A stretch of 64,000 nt of DNA from Haematococcus lacustris (GCA_030144725.1 JASKMD010000003.1:18627859-18691858); one strand, 5' to 3'; numbered from the stretch's first letter, positions 22,571 through 33,220 are shown. Numbers and translations: made by a program. Notes: generated by a model from the sequence alone, not told the origin.

Positions 22571-24169
22571 CAGGGCCTCCCAACTCTGATATTTTGGCAT
22601 GTAAGACCGTCACATGCGACCGATTGCTCCTGGAGCAGGCCGATGGCTTTAGCCCTGCGCGGCATGGCTTTAACGCGGACTCTAGTTGCGGCAGCAACCA
22701 GCAGCTGCTTCAATTGTGGTCGATAGGGTGGTTGGGATCCGCCGGCCACCCTCAAGACACCCTCAAGACCCTGTTGGTGCTCTACGCATAGGCGCTGCTG
22801 CCAGCCCGCGAGGTGAGGTGCACGCAGCAGTTCCCACTATTCCTGCGCCGATGGCCGCCAGCACAGGTTACCCGACGAACATCTGATGATGCAGGAGTTT
22901 CCGAGTACATCACGGCACACCTAAATGGGCTTTACAAGCTTCAGCTGCGGCTCCACTGAGCAGGTAGGATTTGCAGTAATCCAGCCAAAACTCAGAGAGA
23001 TGTCGTATTTTTGTGCTGTCCCCCAAATCAAAAGCTACTCTACTCATATGCCCAGCTGAGACAGAATAGTCAATATTACTGTCAAATCTCAGTGAGCCAT
23101 GGATTGTCAATTGCAGGAGGCCAAGCACCACTGACCCTTCCTGCCCACTGTACCTGCCAGCAGCCCACCCTAGCAGGCCCAGCTGCCTACCACCACCTCC
23201 CAGCACCTCCTCACTGCCCTTCTGCCTGACATGCCACCCGTCCCAAAACACATGAGAGCAAACAGAGCCAATGGGGCAAAGTCAGGAGTCCCCAACATGG
23301 GGTTGGTAATCTTCATGCAAGTACTCGCTACGAAGTGCACCGATTTCGGTAGCGTTTGTTGCATTGGCACCTGCGAATAACTCCGCATCTACTGGCAAGC
23401 GGCGCGTTAATCCTTGCATCAGAGTCCGTGCCGGCGCAAGCGAGCACGGACACACCTCAGCTACTCACAACCGATTGTTCTAGTGGTGAGTAATGGCACC
23501 AATGAGCGAACTCCGCCTGGCATCCAGCCGGAAGTACAATCACAGCACAGCCCGCCAGGCTCGCTCCGCGAGCCTTTTGTTGGTGCAGGCGGTGTTGGAG
23601 GGCCATCGTCGGGCTAGTAATGACTCGACATTGCAGCGAGGTGCGAATGGATATAGGTTTCTCTAGCCAGCCACACAGAAAAAGGGATCCCCTTGCACAA
23701 ATCGGCATGTTGTGAGCTGACCACTCTGAGTTATTAGAATTTCGAGTCATTACTCTGTTCGTAACTCTACGACACAGCTGCTGGAATAGAAAGCACGGCA
23801 ATCCATCAACCAGGCCCGCCTCCTCACCCTTTGGCGTGACCCGACTCTGCCTTGCAGAATTGACTAGCCTACTCCGACCGCCTGGACCCTGCCCCCTCGC
23901 ACCCCCTTGCAGCCCCACCACCCCCTTGCAGCCCCACCACCTCCCAGGCCCCGCAGAAGCCTCCCACCCCCTCCCACCCCCGCACTGCCCCCTCACTGCC
24001 CCGCCAACCCTTTCCACCCCCTCCCACCCCTTCCCACCCCTTCCCAGCCCCTCCCACCCCCGCCACCCCCTCCCACCCCCTCCCACCCCTGCCCACCCCT
24101 TCCCACCCCCTCCCAGCCCCTCTCAATGTCGCCCCCTGGCCCTAGCAAGTCATTGCAAGACGCAAACCC
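22571..24169. other. intergenic DNA, transposon debris
   Basis: No gene recognised. From 23880 to 24125 there is a C-rich block of CCCCTCCCAC-like units, leading into the next gene. Confidence 0.5.
23880..24125. repeat. C-rich CCCCTCCCAC-type repeat
   Basis: About 245 bp of imperfect C/T/A repeats directly 5' of the start at 24170. It could be a 5' leader or promoter-proximal low-complexity sequence. Confidence 0.7.
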
Positions 24170-26955
24170 ATGAGTCCCAGCCGGCAGCGTGCTCATCTTG
24201 CAGCACTTGTAAAGTCACCAAGGGCTGCTCATCTGCACAGTCCTAATGGCCTAAAAGCTACAGCAAGGAGGGCTAACGACATTGCCCAGGAGGTGCAGGC
24301 AGAGAATGAGCTGCTGATGACCGAGGCTCAGTTGCTACATGCTATTGAGGAGGTCCTTGCTGCCAAAATGCTCGACCTTGAGGAGAAGTACCAGCACCTA
24401 CAGGCAGCACACAGGCAGCTGAGATTGGATAACGAGTCTCTTGAGGCAGTCATCGAGCAGTGCAAGCTGGCTATTACAATTGCAAGGCGTGATGTGCACC
24501 GCCTAGAGGCCCAGCTGCGCAAGTATCAGCGCCGGCCCCAGCTAACCCGCAAGCAGAGGCAGCAACTACAGATCTTAAAACAAACAGGTGTTTCAATCGA
24601 GGTCCTGCGGCGGTGGGCTGACAGCAACTGCAGCCGACTTGACACCCATGGCAGACCTGGTGGCACAACAGTGCAGCCCACACCGGAGCCGAGCCCACCT
24701 GAGCCCACACCGGGGCCGAGCCCACCTGAGCCCTCTGACTTCTTCATCCCCACGCAAGAGGCACCACCTGGAAAGCCAGCAGCAAGGACAGCAGCATTCA
24801 CAGCTCAGCACTACCTCAGCACAGCCAGGTTGATGTTGAAGACACATGTCAGCCGTCGCCGGCTTCCCACATGCCGGCGGCTGTTCATCACAGAGCAGTG
24901 TGTGGTGGCCAACATTCACCGGCCTGGCGAGCACACAACTATGGGCCGGCAGCAGCGTGTGGTCTGCAAATACATTCGGCAACGAACCCTAGGTAAGGGC
25001 TGGGCTGAGCTGGGCTGGGCTGGGCTGGGCTGGGCTGGGCTGGGCTGGGCTGGGCTGGGCTGGGCTGGGCTGGGCTGGGCTGGGCTGGGCTGGGCTGGGC
25101 TGGGCTGGGCTGGGCTGGGCTGGGCTGGGCTGGGCTGGGCTGGGCTGGGCTGGGCTGGGCTGGGCTGGGCTGGGCTGGGCTGGGCTGGGCTGGGCTGGGC
25201 TGGGCTGGGCTGGGCTGGGCTGGGCTGGGCTGGGCAGCCCAAGAGGTGGTTAGCCATGCAGAGAGGATGCAGCAACAACAGGAAGACCAGCAACAACAGC
25301 AGGAAGTGGAGGGCCAGCAACAGAAGAGGACAGGGCAGCGGCTGCCAATGTGTGACCCTCGTGTGTGGGACGCGCATGGCACATGGGAGAAGCATAAAGA
25401 GCAAATCCGTGACATGGCCGACATGCGCGCGCTGAGTGAGCAGGACCAGCAACAACTGCAAGCGCATCTGGAGGTGTATTACCTTGCCTGCCCAATCTCA
25501 AATGCCCCTGTGGAGTCCCTGCTGCAGCTACTCAAGCATGGGACGGGCATGTTCATGGAGCTGCCAGCTTTGCTTGAGCTCATGTCCATGCGTACCCACA
25601 GCGATGCCGTTGACGGCGTGGACGTGCTAGACTTTGCACAGCGGCTGCCAGAGCTACGCAAGGAAGTGCGGCGTGAAGAGGCAGCAGCAGCTAGGGAACG
25701 ACGGACAGCAAAGGCGGGGATCAAAGCAGCAGCAGCAACTCATAGGGTGGGGCAGGTGGTGGTTGATGTGGGGGACCATGAGGGGCAGCATAGACTGGAA
25801 GCAGCATATGCTCTGACCTACGATGGGCGCGGTTACAGCCACACCACTCTTGAGGAGGCTCAGAAGCTATCAGTTAGGGAGCTGCAAGCTTACCTCCGCT
25901 TCCACCATCAGGACGTCATGAAGGGGTGGTTGAAGCCCAAGCTAAAGGGTCTTGTCATGGCCCACATTCGCAACACAGTGGCCGGCTTGCATGGGGATGA
26001 GCAGGGGGCAGGTGCAGGTCCTGGTGCTGCTGCTGGTGCCGCTCCTGGGCTGCCCACCCCTCCTGCTGCCCCCCCCTGGCAGCAGCTGGCAGCTGCTGCT
26101 GGTGCCGCTCCTGGGCTGCCCACCCCTCCTGCTGCCCCCCCCTGGCAGCAGCTGGCAGCTGCTGCTGGTGCCGCTCCTGGGCTGCCCACCCCTCCTGCTG
26201 CCCCCCCCTGGCAGCAGCTGGCAGCTGCTGCTGGTGCCGCTCCTGGGCTGCCCACCCCTCCTGCTGCCCCCCCCTGGCAGCAGCTGGCAGCTGCTGCTGG
26301 TGCCGCTCCTGGGCTGCCCACCCCTCCTGCTGCCCCCCCCTGGCAGCAGCTGGCAGCTGCTGCTGGTGCCGCTCCTGGGCTGCCCACCCCTCCTGCTGCC
26401 CCCCCCTGGCAGCAGCTGGCAGCTGCTGCTGGTGCCGCTCCTGGGCTGCCCACCCCTCCTGCTGCCCCCCCCTGGCAGCAGCTGGCAGCTGCTGCTGGTG
26501 CCGCTCCTGGGCTGCCCACCCCTCCTGCTGCCCCCCCCTGGCAGCAGCTGGCAGCTGCTGCTGGTGCCGCTCCTGGGCTGCCCACCCCTCCTGCTGCCCC
26601 CCCCTGGCAGCAGCTGGCAGCTGCTGATGGTGCCGCTCCTGGGCTGCCCACCCCTCCTGCTGCCCCCCCCTGGCAGCAGCTGGCAGCTGCTGATGGTGCC
26701 GCTCCTGGGCTGCCCACCCCTCCTGCTGCCCCCCCTGGCATGCTCACCCCTATATCTGAGCAGCAGGGGGCCACAACGGAGCTGGACACAAGCTCGACAC
26801 GCAAGCGGGGGGCGGGCGGGAGGGATCGGACCCAACATGTCGAGGAAGGTAACATAGCAATGGCACACACACCTTGTGAGGCATTGCAGAGTGGCCAGGC
26901 CAACAGTATTGCTCACGAAGGGGTCAAGCATCGCAGCAACCTTGCATGTTTCTGA
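24170..26955 (+). CDS. unrecognised coiled-coil, Gln-rich protein with 22-residue repeats
   Basis: Two exons, 24170-24992 and 25238-26955, join across a GT-AG intron in phase 1 to give 846 aa. Residues about 35-130 are a coiled coil (EENELLM-like heptads, [20 protein letters not shown]). Then comes a Pro/Glu-rich linker ([16 protein letters not shown]), a basic block ([12 protein letters not shown]), a Gln-rich stretch, and a helical region ending [20 protein letters not shown] that is SAP-like in length and pattern. Residues about 540-775 are eleven near-identical 22-residue units with [14 protein letters not shown]. The intron consists almost wholly of GGGCT repeat. The stop at 26955 may not be the true end, because a possible donor (GTAACA) lies at about 26850. 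Neighbours are transposon remnants, so it may be transposon-encoded. No family recognised. Confidence 0.5.
24998..25236. repeat. GGGCT pentanucleotide array filling an intron
   Basis: About 45 copies of TGGGC occupy almost the whole 245-bp intron 24993-25237. It is the same pentamer, in opposite orientation, as the 1.6-kb CCCAG array at 45431-47040. Confidence 0.95.
26036..26740. repeat. 66-bp coding minisatellite, about 10.7 units
   Basis: Eleven starts spaced exactly 66 bp apart from 26036 to 26696, the last unit partial. The unit length is a multiple of three and the frame is kept. The last two units share one change (AAAG to AADG), which indicates local tandem copying. Confidence 0.95.
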
Positions 26956-27296
26956 GCATGGGTGGAGGGGCGCTGTTACATCGGTTTGGCATGCCATGTG
27001 AACCGTTTTTACTGCGGCGACTGTGCCTCCCTGTGCGCAGGTGCTCCTGGGCCACGTCGGTCGCGGCGGTCTCTCGCGGCGAGGCCCGCATGAGCAAAAC
27101 GTGCATGGATTTGAATGTGAAGATTTGAGCCGCCATAGCACCCAGCACACTGCACAGTATTTAATGATACAAGCTGCACCGCATAGCTGACAGAGTCCTT
27201 TATCCAGGGATGTGCGAAACATAAATAGAAACCACGTGGCTGAGACGCGGCGTCGTTTTGATTACCAGGGGTCAGTTTCCTGTCATTTTCTGTTAG

Positions 27297-27470
27297 TTGG
27301 GGACACCTGAGGCAAAGGCCCAGGCTCACCATGAGGCAGCCAAGAGCATGGAGCAGCTCACCGCTGCGCATGCAGCCCTCACCGCTGCACATGCAGCCGC
27401 CCAGGGATCAGCCAGTCGGCAACACCTTGGTGGCAGGCTGGCAGAAGGCCGTGCAGAAGCACATTGCTGA
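27297..27470 (+). CDS. possible isolated 3' exon, Ala-rich coiled coil
   Basis: After an acceptor-like TGTTAG the frame reads LGTPEAKAQAHHEAAKSMEQ, then LTAAHAALTAAHAAAQ, to a stop at 27468. Composition is helical and coding-like. It cannot be joined in phase to the putative donor at about 26850, so its gene is unknown. Confidence 0.25.
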   Translation: MGTPEAKAQAHHEAAKSMEQLTAAHAALTAAHAAAQGSASRQHLGGRLAEGRAEAHC

Positions 27471-28400
27471 GCGTGGCAGCCCCACCGGGCATGGGGTGTT
27501 GCCCTAGGGCTCTGCTTTGTTGCCATGGGCGTGTAGCTAATGGACAAGAGACCAGGCCTAGCTATGGAGTGTACAGATCTTGCCCTGCCATGGGGTGCTA
27601 GTATGGGGCTTTGTTGTGGCCATAAGGCAAGACTTGCAGTTGCTCGGGAAGGGTGTTCTGCTACCACATCTGCGATGGGTGCTTGCAGTCCTACTAGATG
27701 TTTGCCTTTAGATACTTGTTGCTTATCTACTGTACCCAGCCAGTGGGGGATGCACGTTGTGGCATGCACCTACGGCATGGATTGATGCTAAAGCAAAAGC
27801 TGTTAACAAACTCTAGTGCCAGGGGCCTTTGCTATGGAGTGTACAGGCCTGCAGGTGCGAGTGGGGCCAGATGGGAGGACACGAGGTGCAAGGGAGTGCA
27901 GCGGGTCATGGCACCGTGGACCGAAGCACATGTCTCGGTGGTGATGTCCCAACACGAACCACACAACGACACAACGAAGGCTTCGATTCTACGCATATGC
28001 TCTGGCTACAACGAACAAAGCTCATAAGCAGGGGAACGAGCAGAAATGGCTCAAGTATGAAGAGTCCCGCGGTCAGTTTGACTATCAGGCCAGATAGTCT
28101 TCTGTAACAAGAAGTGAAGGGTGCACATAGTGTCTTGATGAACCGCTAGAGCATACAACCACTCCGTCTCTCGCTTGACAGCGCGAACGACACAAATGAC
28201 GAGTGAAAGCTAATAGATGTTAAGAAGTATGCGGCTGGTTTAGACGCAACATCAGCAGTGGTGTGGGTGCGTTAAAGAAGCATTTCAGCTTCTTAGGTTT
28301 TAAACTCGCGATACCGGCCATCGCAACACAAAGCGCGACTGCACACATACGCGACTGCACACATACAACCCGTGAGCAGGCCTATGACCACATACCTCGA
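27471..28400. other. intergenic DNA
   Basis: No gene recognised. A short phrase (CTATGGAGTGTACAG) occurs twice, near 27562 and 27832. A TGTAA lies near 28103. Confidence 0.4.
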
Positions 28401-28790
28401 CAACAATAGTAGGAGCACTCGCGGGTTGGGGTCAAGCTGCCACAGCCCTTGCTTGCCTGCCTGGAGGGTCTGTATAGGGATGACCCCCCCAGTGACTCTG
28501 GACCAAGGTGTCAAGCAAGGCTGCCCCATCAGCCCACTCCTGTTTGCTCTCTATGTTCACGACATCAGTAAGGAGTTCCTGGGTCCTGTTGATGCTGTGA
28601 GGGTGCAAGGCACACCCTGTCACCACTTCATGTATGCTGATGACCTTACCCTCATGAGCACCTCGCCCCACGGGCTGCAGCGGCTGGTCTGCCAGCTGTA
28701 AGGCTTTGCAGACAGGAAACACCTTACACTCAATGTGTGCAAGTCAAAGGTAATGGTCTTCAATGGCAACTCACAAACTGCAGCTCCTAG
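28400..28790 (+). pseudogene. LINE reverse transcriptase, 5' part of the interrupted copy
   Basis: The plus strand gives LDQGVKQGCPISPLLFALYV, then HFMYADDLTLMS, then NVCKSKVMVFNGNSQTAAPS. These are the QGxxxSPxLF and catalytic YADD blocks of a non-LTR retrotransposon RT. Upstream, LPACLEGLYRDD-type sequence is in another frame, so there is a frameshift in a C run near 28485, and an in-frame stop follows YADD. The frame is interrupted at 28790 by the Fanzor-bearing element and resumes at 32417. Confidence 0.85.
28778..28790. repeat. 13-bp direct repeat, left copy (target site duplication)
   Basis: CTGCAGCTCCTAG here and again at 32404-32416. Deleting one copy with everything between restores the LINE frame as ...SQTAAPS|IVCKHAIS... 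without an indel. Confidence 0.85.
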
Positions 28791-28875
28791 TGTCTTCTCG
28801 CATCCGCCTGAGTGTCTTCTCGCATCCGCCTGAGTGTCTTCTCGCATCCGCCTGAGTGTCTTCTCGCATCCGCCT
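28791..28875. repeat. 22-bp terminal tandem repeat, about 3.9 units
   Basis: Units begin at 28791, 28813, 28835 and 28857 with TGTCTTCTCGCATCCGCCT. The last diverges into CACATCC. The array begins at the first base of the inserted element. Confidence 0.9.
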
Positions 28876-28988
28876 CACATCCTTCTCACATTCTCACATT
28901 CTCACCGCCGCACTCCGGTTAGATGGCGACCTGATGCACTCCCCAGCACTGCCTCTCCGCTTGTTTAATGTAATGCAAAATACCTGAT

Positions 28989-31078
28989 ATGCCCCCGAAG
29001 GGGCAGCGCAAGCGCCCCGTCTTCCCCGCACAGAGTGCAGCCGGTAAGCCGCTACGCTGGATTAAAGGCTGTATCGCACGAAGCTAACTGATGACGAGTG
29101 TGTGTACGACGCGACAATGCGACTCCGTGCATCAAGTCCTGCCGTGCGTGTGTTGTGCTTTCCCGTGTCTGCAGGCGCCAGTGGCAGTGGGCAGCAAGAC
29201 CAGGGGCAGGGGCAGGCTGTGAGGTCATTGCAGAGAGGCGCCAGGTCATCAAGGCAGCATTTCGTGGCCTTGTTGTGGCAGCGCGGCCTGATCTCAGCCC
29301 AGCTCAAGTCGATGCAGTGGTGGCAGAGGTCAACAAGCGAATGACCATGGGCAGCAAGCAGTGCTGCCTAGCAGCAATCCTAGGTCTCGCCGTGCTGCTG
29401 TCATCCTTCCTAGGCCAGCCCACTCCAGGCTTCCCAGCAGCTAGTCCTGCCCCAGGCCCCCCTCCCCCACCCGACCCAGCCTGCCCTCCCTACTCTCACC
29501 CCTGCCTTCCCCCACGCACCTCCCCCCGCTCTGCAGCCGCCCCAGCCCAGCTGCCTCCCCCAGTGCAGCTGAATATCCTGGACCCACAGCTGTTGGTACA
29601 GATCCGTGATGCCATGGAGCTGATCACCAAGGCCAGTGTGCAGGAGCACCTCATGCGTGGCCCCCACCACCGTGGCATCCGGCTGCTGCCCGGCGAGGTG
29701 GCTGTGTTTGAGCAGCCCAGCAGTGCCTGGACAGTTGCCATGCTCAATCAGCTGGACGAGGAGCACGTGCGGGGGGACAACAATTCCCTAAACGCCAACG
29801 CAACGAATATCATCACCAGCATCCAGGATTTCTACCGGCACCCGGGGCGCTTCATCCGTTGGTGGTGCAAGGCGGTTGGGGTGGTGGAGGAGGGGTTCAG
29901 TAGGGCAATGAAGAAGCACTTCCCCCAGCTGGTGCTAGGGCGCCTAGACTACAGCCTGCCTGACAGGCAGCACAAGTGGCGCTTGCCACCCAACAGTGTG
30001 CTGCGGCAGCCTAGGTGGCGGGAAGAGGTAGTCAAGCACAGGAGGCTGCTGGGGCTGGCAGCCGAGTGGGAGGCGGGAGTGGACTCCATAGGGAAAAGGG
30101 GGGCAGGCAGGCTGCCCATTGAGAAGAGAGTTCGCTATGTGTTGTTCGTCAACCGCAGCCTAGAGGGCTGGCAGGCAGCCCATGACACCTGCCCGCGCCC
30201 CTTCACCATGCTCCCCATGGTAGGGGTGCGTGCCCGCCACTTCGTCATTGATGACAGGGTGCTGCATGGGCTGCTGACGGACCTAGGCATGACCAACCTG
30301 ACACAGCAACAGATTGACGCGGACAGCCTGCCCCATTGGCAGAACTTCATCCAGTACAGCCAGCTGCAGAACAGCGGGTGGGACTTTGCCCGTAGAGTAG
30401 AGACGGATGGAGTCAGCATCAGTGTTCACTTTGTGCGCAGCCAGGCAGTCCTTGAGCCAGTGGAGCTGCCCTCCATAGGGCGTAAGCTCACAGCCACTAG
30501 TGACTTCAGCCCAGCCACCCACATTGCTGTTGGGGTGGACCCAGGTGTCACCCAGGCCATCAAGGCTGCGCATGCAGAGCGTGATCCAGCTACAGGCCAA
30601 GTGCTCAGGAAGTGGGAGTGGGAGCTGAGCAAGGGGCAGCTGAAGCATGACAGCGGGCTTACTAAAGCCAAGCAGGACACAGCCCGCTGGTCAGCTGCCA
30701 TCCAGCCACAGCTGATGCAGCTGGCAGCTGCCCCCCCAGCTGGCACCACCCTGGACAGCCTCCAGGCCCACGTCCTGGCCCTCAAAGCCACCTGGGACGC
30801 ACTGTGGGAGGAGTATCTCAAGCCACGCTGGCGCCGTCAGCGGTTGGCGCTGCACCATGCCCAGGAGCGCATCATTGAGGCCTTCTGCAAGAAGGTATGA
30901 CCCTGACCCTGACCCTGACCCTGACCCTGACCCTGACCCTGACCCTGACCCTGACCCTGACCCTGACCCTGACCCTGACCCTGACCCTGACCCTGACCCT
31001 GACCCTGACCCTGACCCTGACCCTGACCCTGACCCTGACCCTGACCCTGACCCTGACCCTGACCCTGACCCTGACCCT

Positions 31079-31113
<35 letters not shown>

Positions 31114-32179
31114 TGACCCTGACCCTGACCCTGACCCTGACCCTGACCCTGACCCTGACCCTGACCCTGACCCTGACCCTGACCCTGACCCTGACCCTGA
31201 CCCTGACCCTGACCCTGACCCTGACCCTGACCCTGACCCTGACCCTGACCCTGACCCTGACCCTGACCCTGACCCTGACCCTGACTCGGCCCCTGCCCCA
31301 GGCCCTGACCCTGACCCTGACCCTGACCCTGACCCTGACCCTGACTCGGCCCCTGCCCCAGGCCCTGACCCTGACCCTGACCCTGACCCTGACCCTGACC
31401 TGCAGGTGGTGAATGGGATGAAGTGGGTGTCCCGCCACCACTATGGCGAGGAGAGGGGAGTGGCGGTGTTCCTGGGAGCGGGCAACTTCAGCCAGGGTGG
31501 GTGGAAGGCGGGGGCGGTGCGGGCGAGGTTTCGCAAGGTGGTGGAGCAGCCCAGCAGGCCCAGCACAGATCCCAGGCCTGACAGGCTGGTGATCGTGGAT
31601 GAGTTCCGCACCAGCCGTGTCAGCTCGTCAGTGCATGCCTGCCAGCCTTGTGAGCTGCACCTGCCGCCTGACCAGCCTAGGCCTGCAGACTGGGTACCCC
31701 CAGCAGGCCAGGTCAACCCGCGGCTGTCGCGCCCAGCCTGGAGCCAGCGGCATGCTAAGTGTGTGCGGGGCCTGAAGTGGTCCCATGAGGTGCCGCCCAG
31801 CCCCCCAGCCCCTGCCCCTGCCCAGGACCCCCCAGCCCCTGCCCCTGCCCAGGACCCCCCAGCCCCTCCCCCTGCCCTGGCCCAGCCCGCGGCCCAGCCT
31901 CCACCCGGCCCAGCACCACGACCCCAGGCCCCCCCAGGGGGCAGGTGGCTGGATCGGGACACCAACGCCTGTCTCAACTTCCAGCGCATTGGGGAGAGCA
32001 AGCAGCGCCCCCTAGAGCTGTGCCAACGGGATGACCTGGAGGCCCTGCCCCCCGTTGGCAAGGAGTACCAGCAGGGCTACAAGCGGGTCAATGACCGGCT
32101 GCCCAAGGGCAGGCAGAGGCTGCACCGGGCTGCAGAGTACCGGCGGGGCATTGATGGTCGGGCCCGCAACAATGCGTAG
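28989..32179 (+). CDS. Fanzor-like (eukaryotic TnpB) RNA-guided nuclease, apparently intact
   Basis: Proposed exons are 28989-29043, 29195-30894 and 31406-32179, about 842 aa. The second acceptor could instead be at 29215, still in phase. The N-terminus MPPKGQRKRP is basic like a nuclear localisation signal. RuvC-I is VGVDPGVTQAIKAAHAER with D467. The segment VAVFLGAGNFSQGGW, then VIVDEFRTSRVSS (E651), matches the VDEFRTS block typical of Fanzors. E600/E601 (GEERG) is an alternative for the RuvC-II glutamate. RuvC-III is WLDRDTNACLNFQRIGE with D768/D770. In TnpB the VDEFRTS block is followed by CxxC-CxxC; here only a CQPC pair and a single KCVRGLKW cysteine remain, so the zinc ribbon is altered. 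A Pro/Ala-rich linker (residues about 705-760) separates the ribbon from RuvC-III. The last intron is a CCCTGA repeat. Known TnpB/Fanzor proteins cut DNA guided by an RNA from the element's 3' end. Activity here is inferred. Confidence 0.82.
30898..31400. repeat. CCCTGA hexanucleotide array forming the Fanzor intron
   Basis: About 500 bp of ACCCTG/CCCTGA repeat between donor GTATGA (30895) and acceptor TGCAG (31405). It contains a block of CCCCGA variants (31081-31110) and two CGGCCCCTGCCCCAGG interruptions. Without splicing, the nuclease frame stops at 30898-30900. Confidence 0.95.
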
Positions 32180-32403
32180 GCCCTAGTAGTTTGCACAGGC
32201 TGTTAGCCTATCAAGCATTAAGCTGTTAGTTTTGATGAGGTGCCCAGTGGTCAAGGGGGATTAGCCCCAGGAAAGAGTGCCACCGGAGTGGGGTTTGCAG
32301 TCATCAAGGGTGCGACCGAGGATGCTACAACTTGTTTGTAGTAGCTGAGTGAGATTACCCACAGTCCAACATGTTGTTCCTTGTTGAATAAGTTTTGTTG
32401 GCC
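32180..32403 (+). ncRNA. candidate guide (omega) RNA region 3' of the Fanzor gene
   Basis: Non-coding sequence between the stop codon and the element end. From about 32207 to 32398 it aligns with 7010-6845 of truncated copy B. Shared blocks include GCTGTTAGTTTTGATGAGG, GGTGCGACCGAGGATGCT, GAGTGAGATTACCCACAGTC and TTGTTCCTTGTTGAA. Conservation continues where the flanking protein tail has been deleted. In TnpB and Fanzor systems the guide RNA scaffold lies here, with the guide beyond the element end. Transcription is not shown. Confidence 0.5.
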
Positions 32404-33220
32404 CTGCAGCTCCTAGCATTGTGTGCAAGCATGCGATCTCGCTTGTGGTGAGAGAGTTCAAGTACTTAGGCATGCACTTCAATCCCAGCGCCACCCCTGC
32501 TTTTGCTGCCACCTATATGAGGGCTGGCATGTTCCTCGCCATGCACCAGGCGTGCAAGCGTGCCAGAGAGTATGGGGTCCTGCATGATCCATATGCGCTG
32601 TGTCACCTCATTAGAGCGTTCGTGCTCCCCTTGGGGCTGTATGGCAGCCAGGTATGGGGCACTGCCTTCCTTAGGCATGGTGTGCAGCTCTCCAACCCAG
32701 TGCAAACACGCATGCTCAGCTTTCTCAGGTGTGCTGCCAGGGTACGTAGCTCAGTGTCAGGCCTGATGGTGCTGCATGGCGGATGAGTTGATGGCGGATG
32801 GCGGATGAGTTGACCTTGAGCCCGGACATGGTCCTAGGCACCAAGGCTTTGGAAGTCAAGTGGCTCGAGAGGTGGGGGAGGCGTTGGGTTGGGTTTGAGG
32901 GAGACCCTAGGCTGCCTGAGACGTTGCATCGGGAGAGATGCTCCTATGCTGCATGGTTCAAGCATGGGGACGGCATTGGCATCAATCACATGGCACCACA
33001 CCTGCTACACAAAGAGCTCTCTACAGAGGTCCGCACGAGCTTGACTAGGTTCAGGTTAGGCAACAGCGGTTTGGGGGTGGAGAAGGCTCGCTTTGAGGGA
33101 GTTACTTTCATTGATCGCACATGCACAAGATGCACTGAGGGGGTAGTGGATGACGCCATGCATTTTATCTTTGAGTGCACTGCCACGAGTTCCGTCAGCC
33201 ATGTCATTTCAGAACAATAA
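32404..33220 (+). pseudogene. LINE reverse transcriptase, 3' part of the interrupted copy
   Basis: The frame resumes as SIVCKHAISLVVREFKYLGM, followed by the RT connection region (LIRAFVLPLGLYGSQVWG). After a frameshift near 32784, where GGCGGATG units are duplicated, the C-terminal region ends with CTRCTEGVVDDAMHFIFEC, the CxxC...H...C zinc finger of plant/algal-type LINEs. The stop is at about 33218. It is the downstream half of the copy starting at 28400. Confidence 0.85.

Larger units (their letters stand above)
28791..32403 (+). mobile_element. 3.6-kb Fanzor-carrying element inserted in a LINE
   Basis: The limits are set by the 13-bp direct repeats at 28778-28790 and 32404-32416 and by restoration of the host LINE frame on excision. 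The left end is a 22-bp tandem repeat, the right end is AAGTTTTGTTGGCC. No terminal inverted repeat is seen, and no second protein gene. The only gene is the Fanzor-like nuclease. The absence of terminal inverted repeats, a long target duplication and a 5'-truncated relative (6842-7245) fit mobilisation by a LINE machinery in trans better than a cut-and-paste transposase. That is inference. Confidence 0.75.

Noticed and set aside
30857..31412. Asp-Pro repeat protein fused to the Fanzor C-terminus
   Set aside because: That frame does not continue the upstream exon. The GT-AG splice 30895/31405 joins the two nuclease halves in phase.
28791..32403. IS605-type bacterial contamination carrying tnpB
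   Set aside because: The gene has spliceosomal introns and basic N-terminal exon, and lies inside an algal LINE. The loss of the canonical zinc ribbon also differs from bacterial TnpB.
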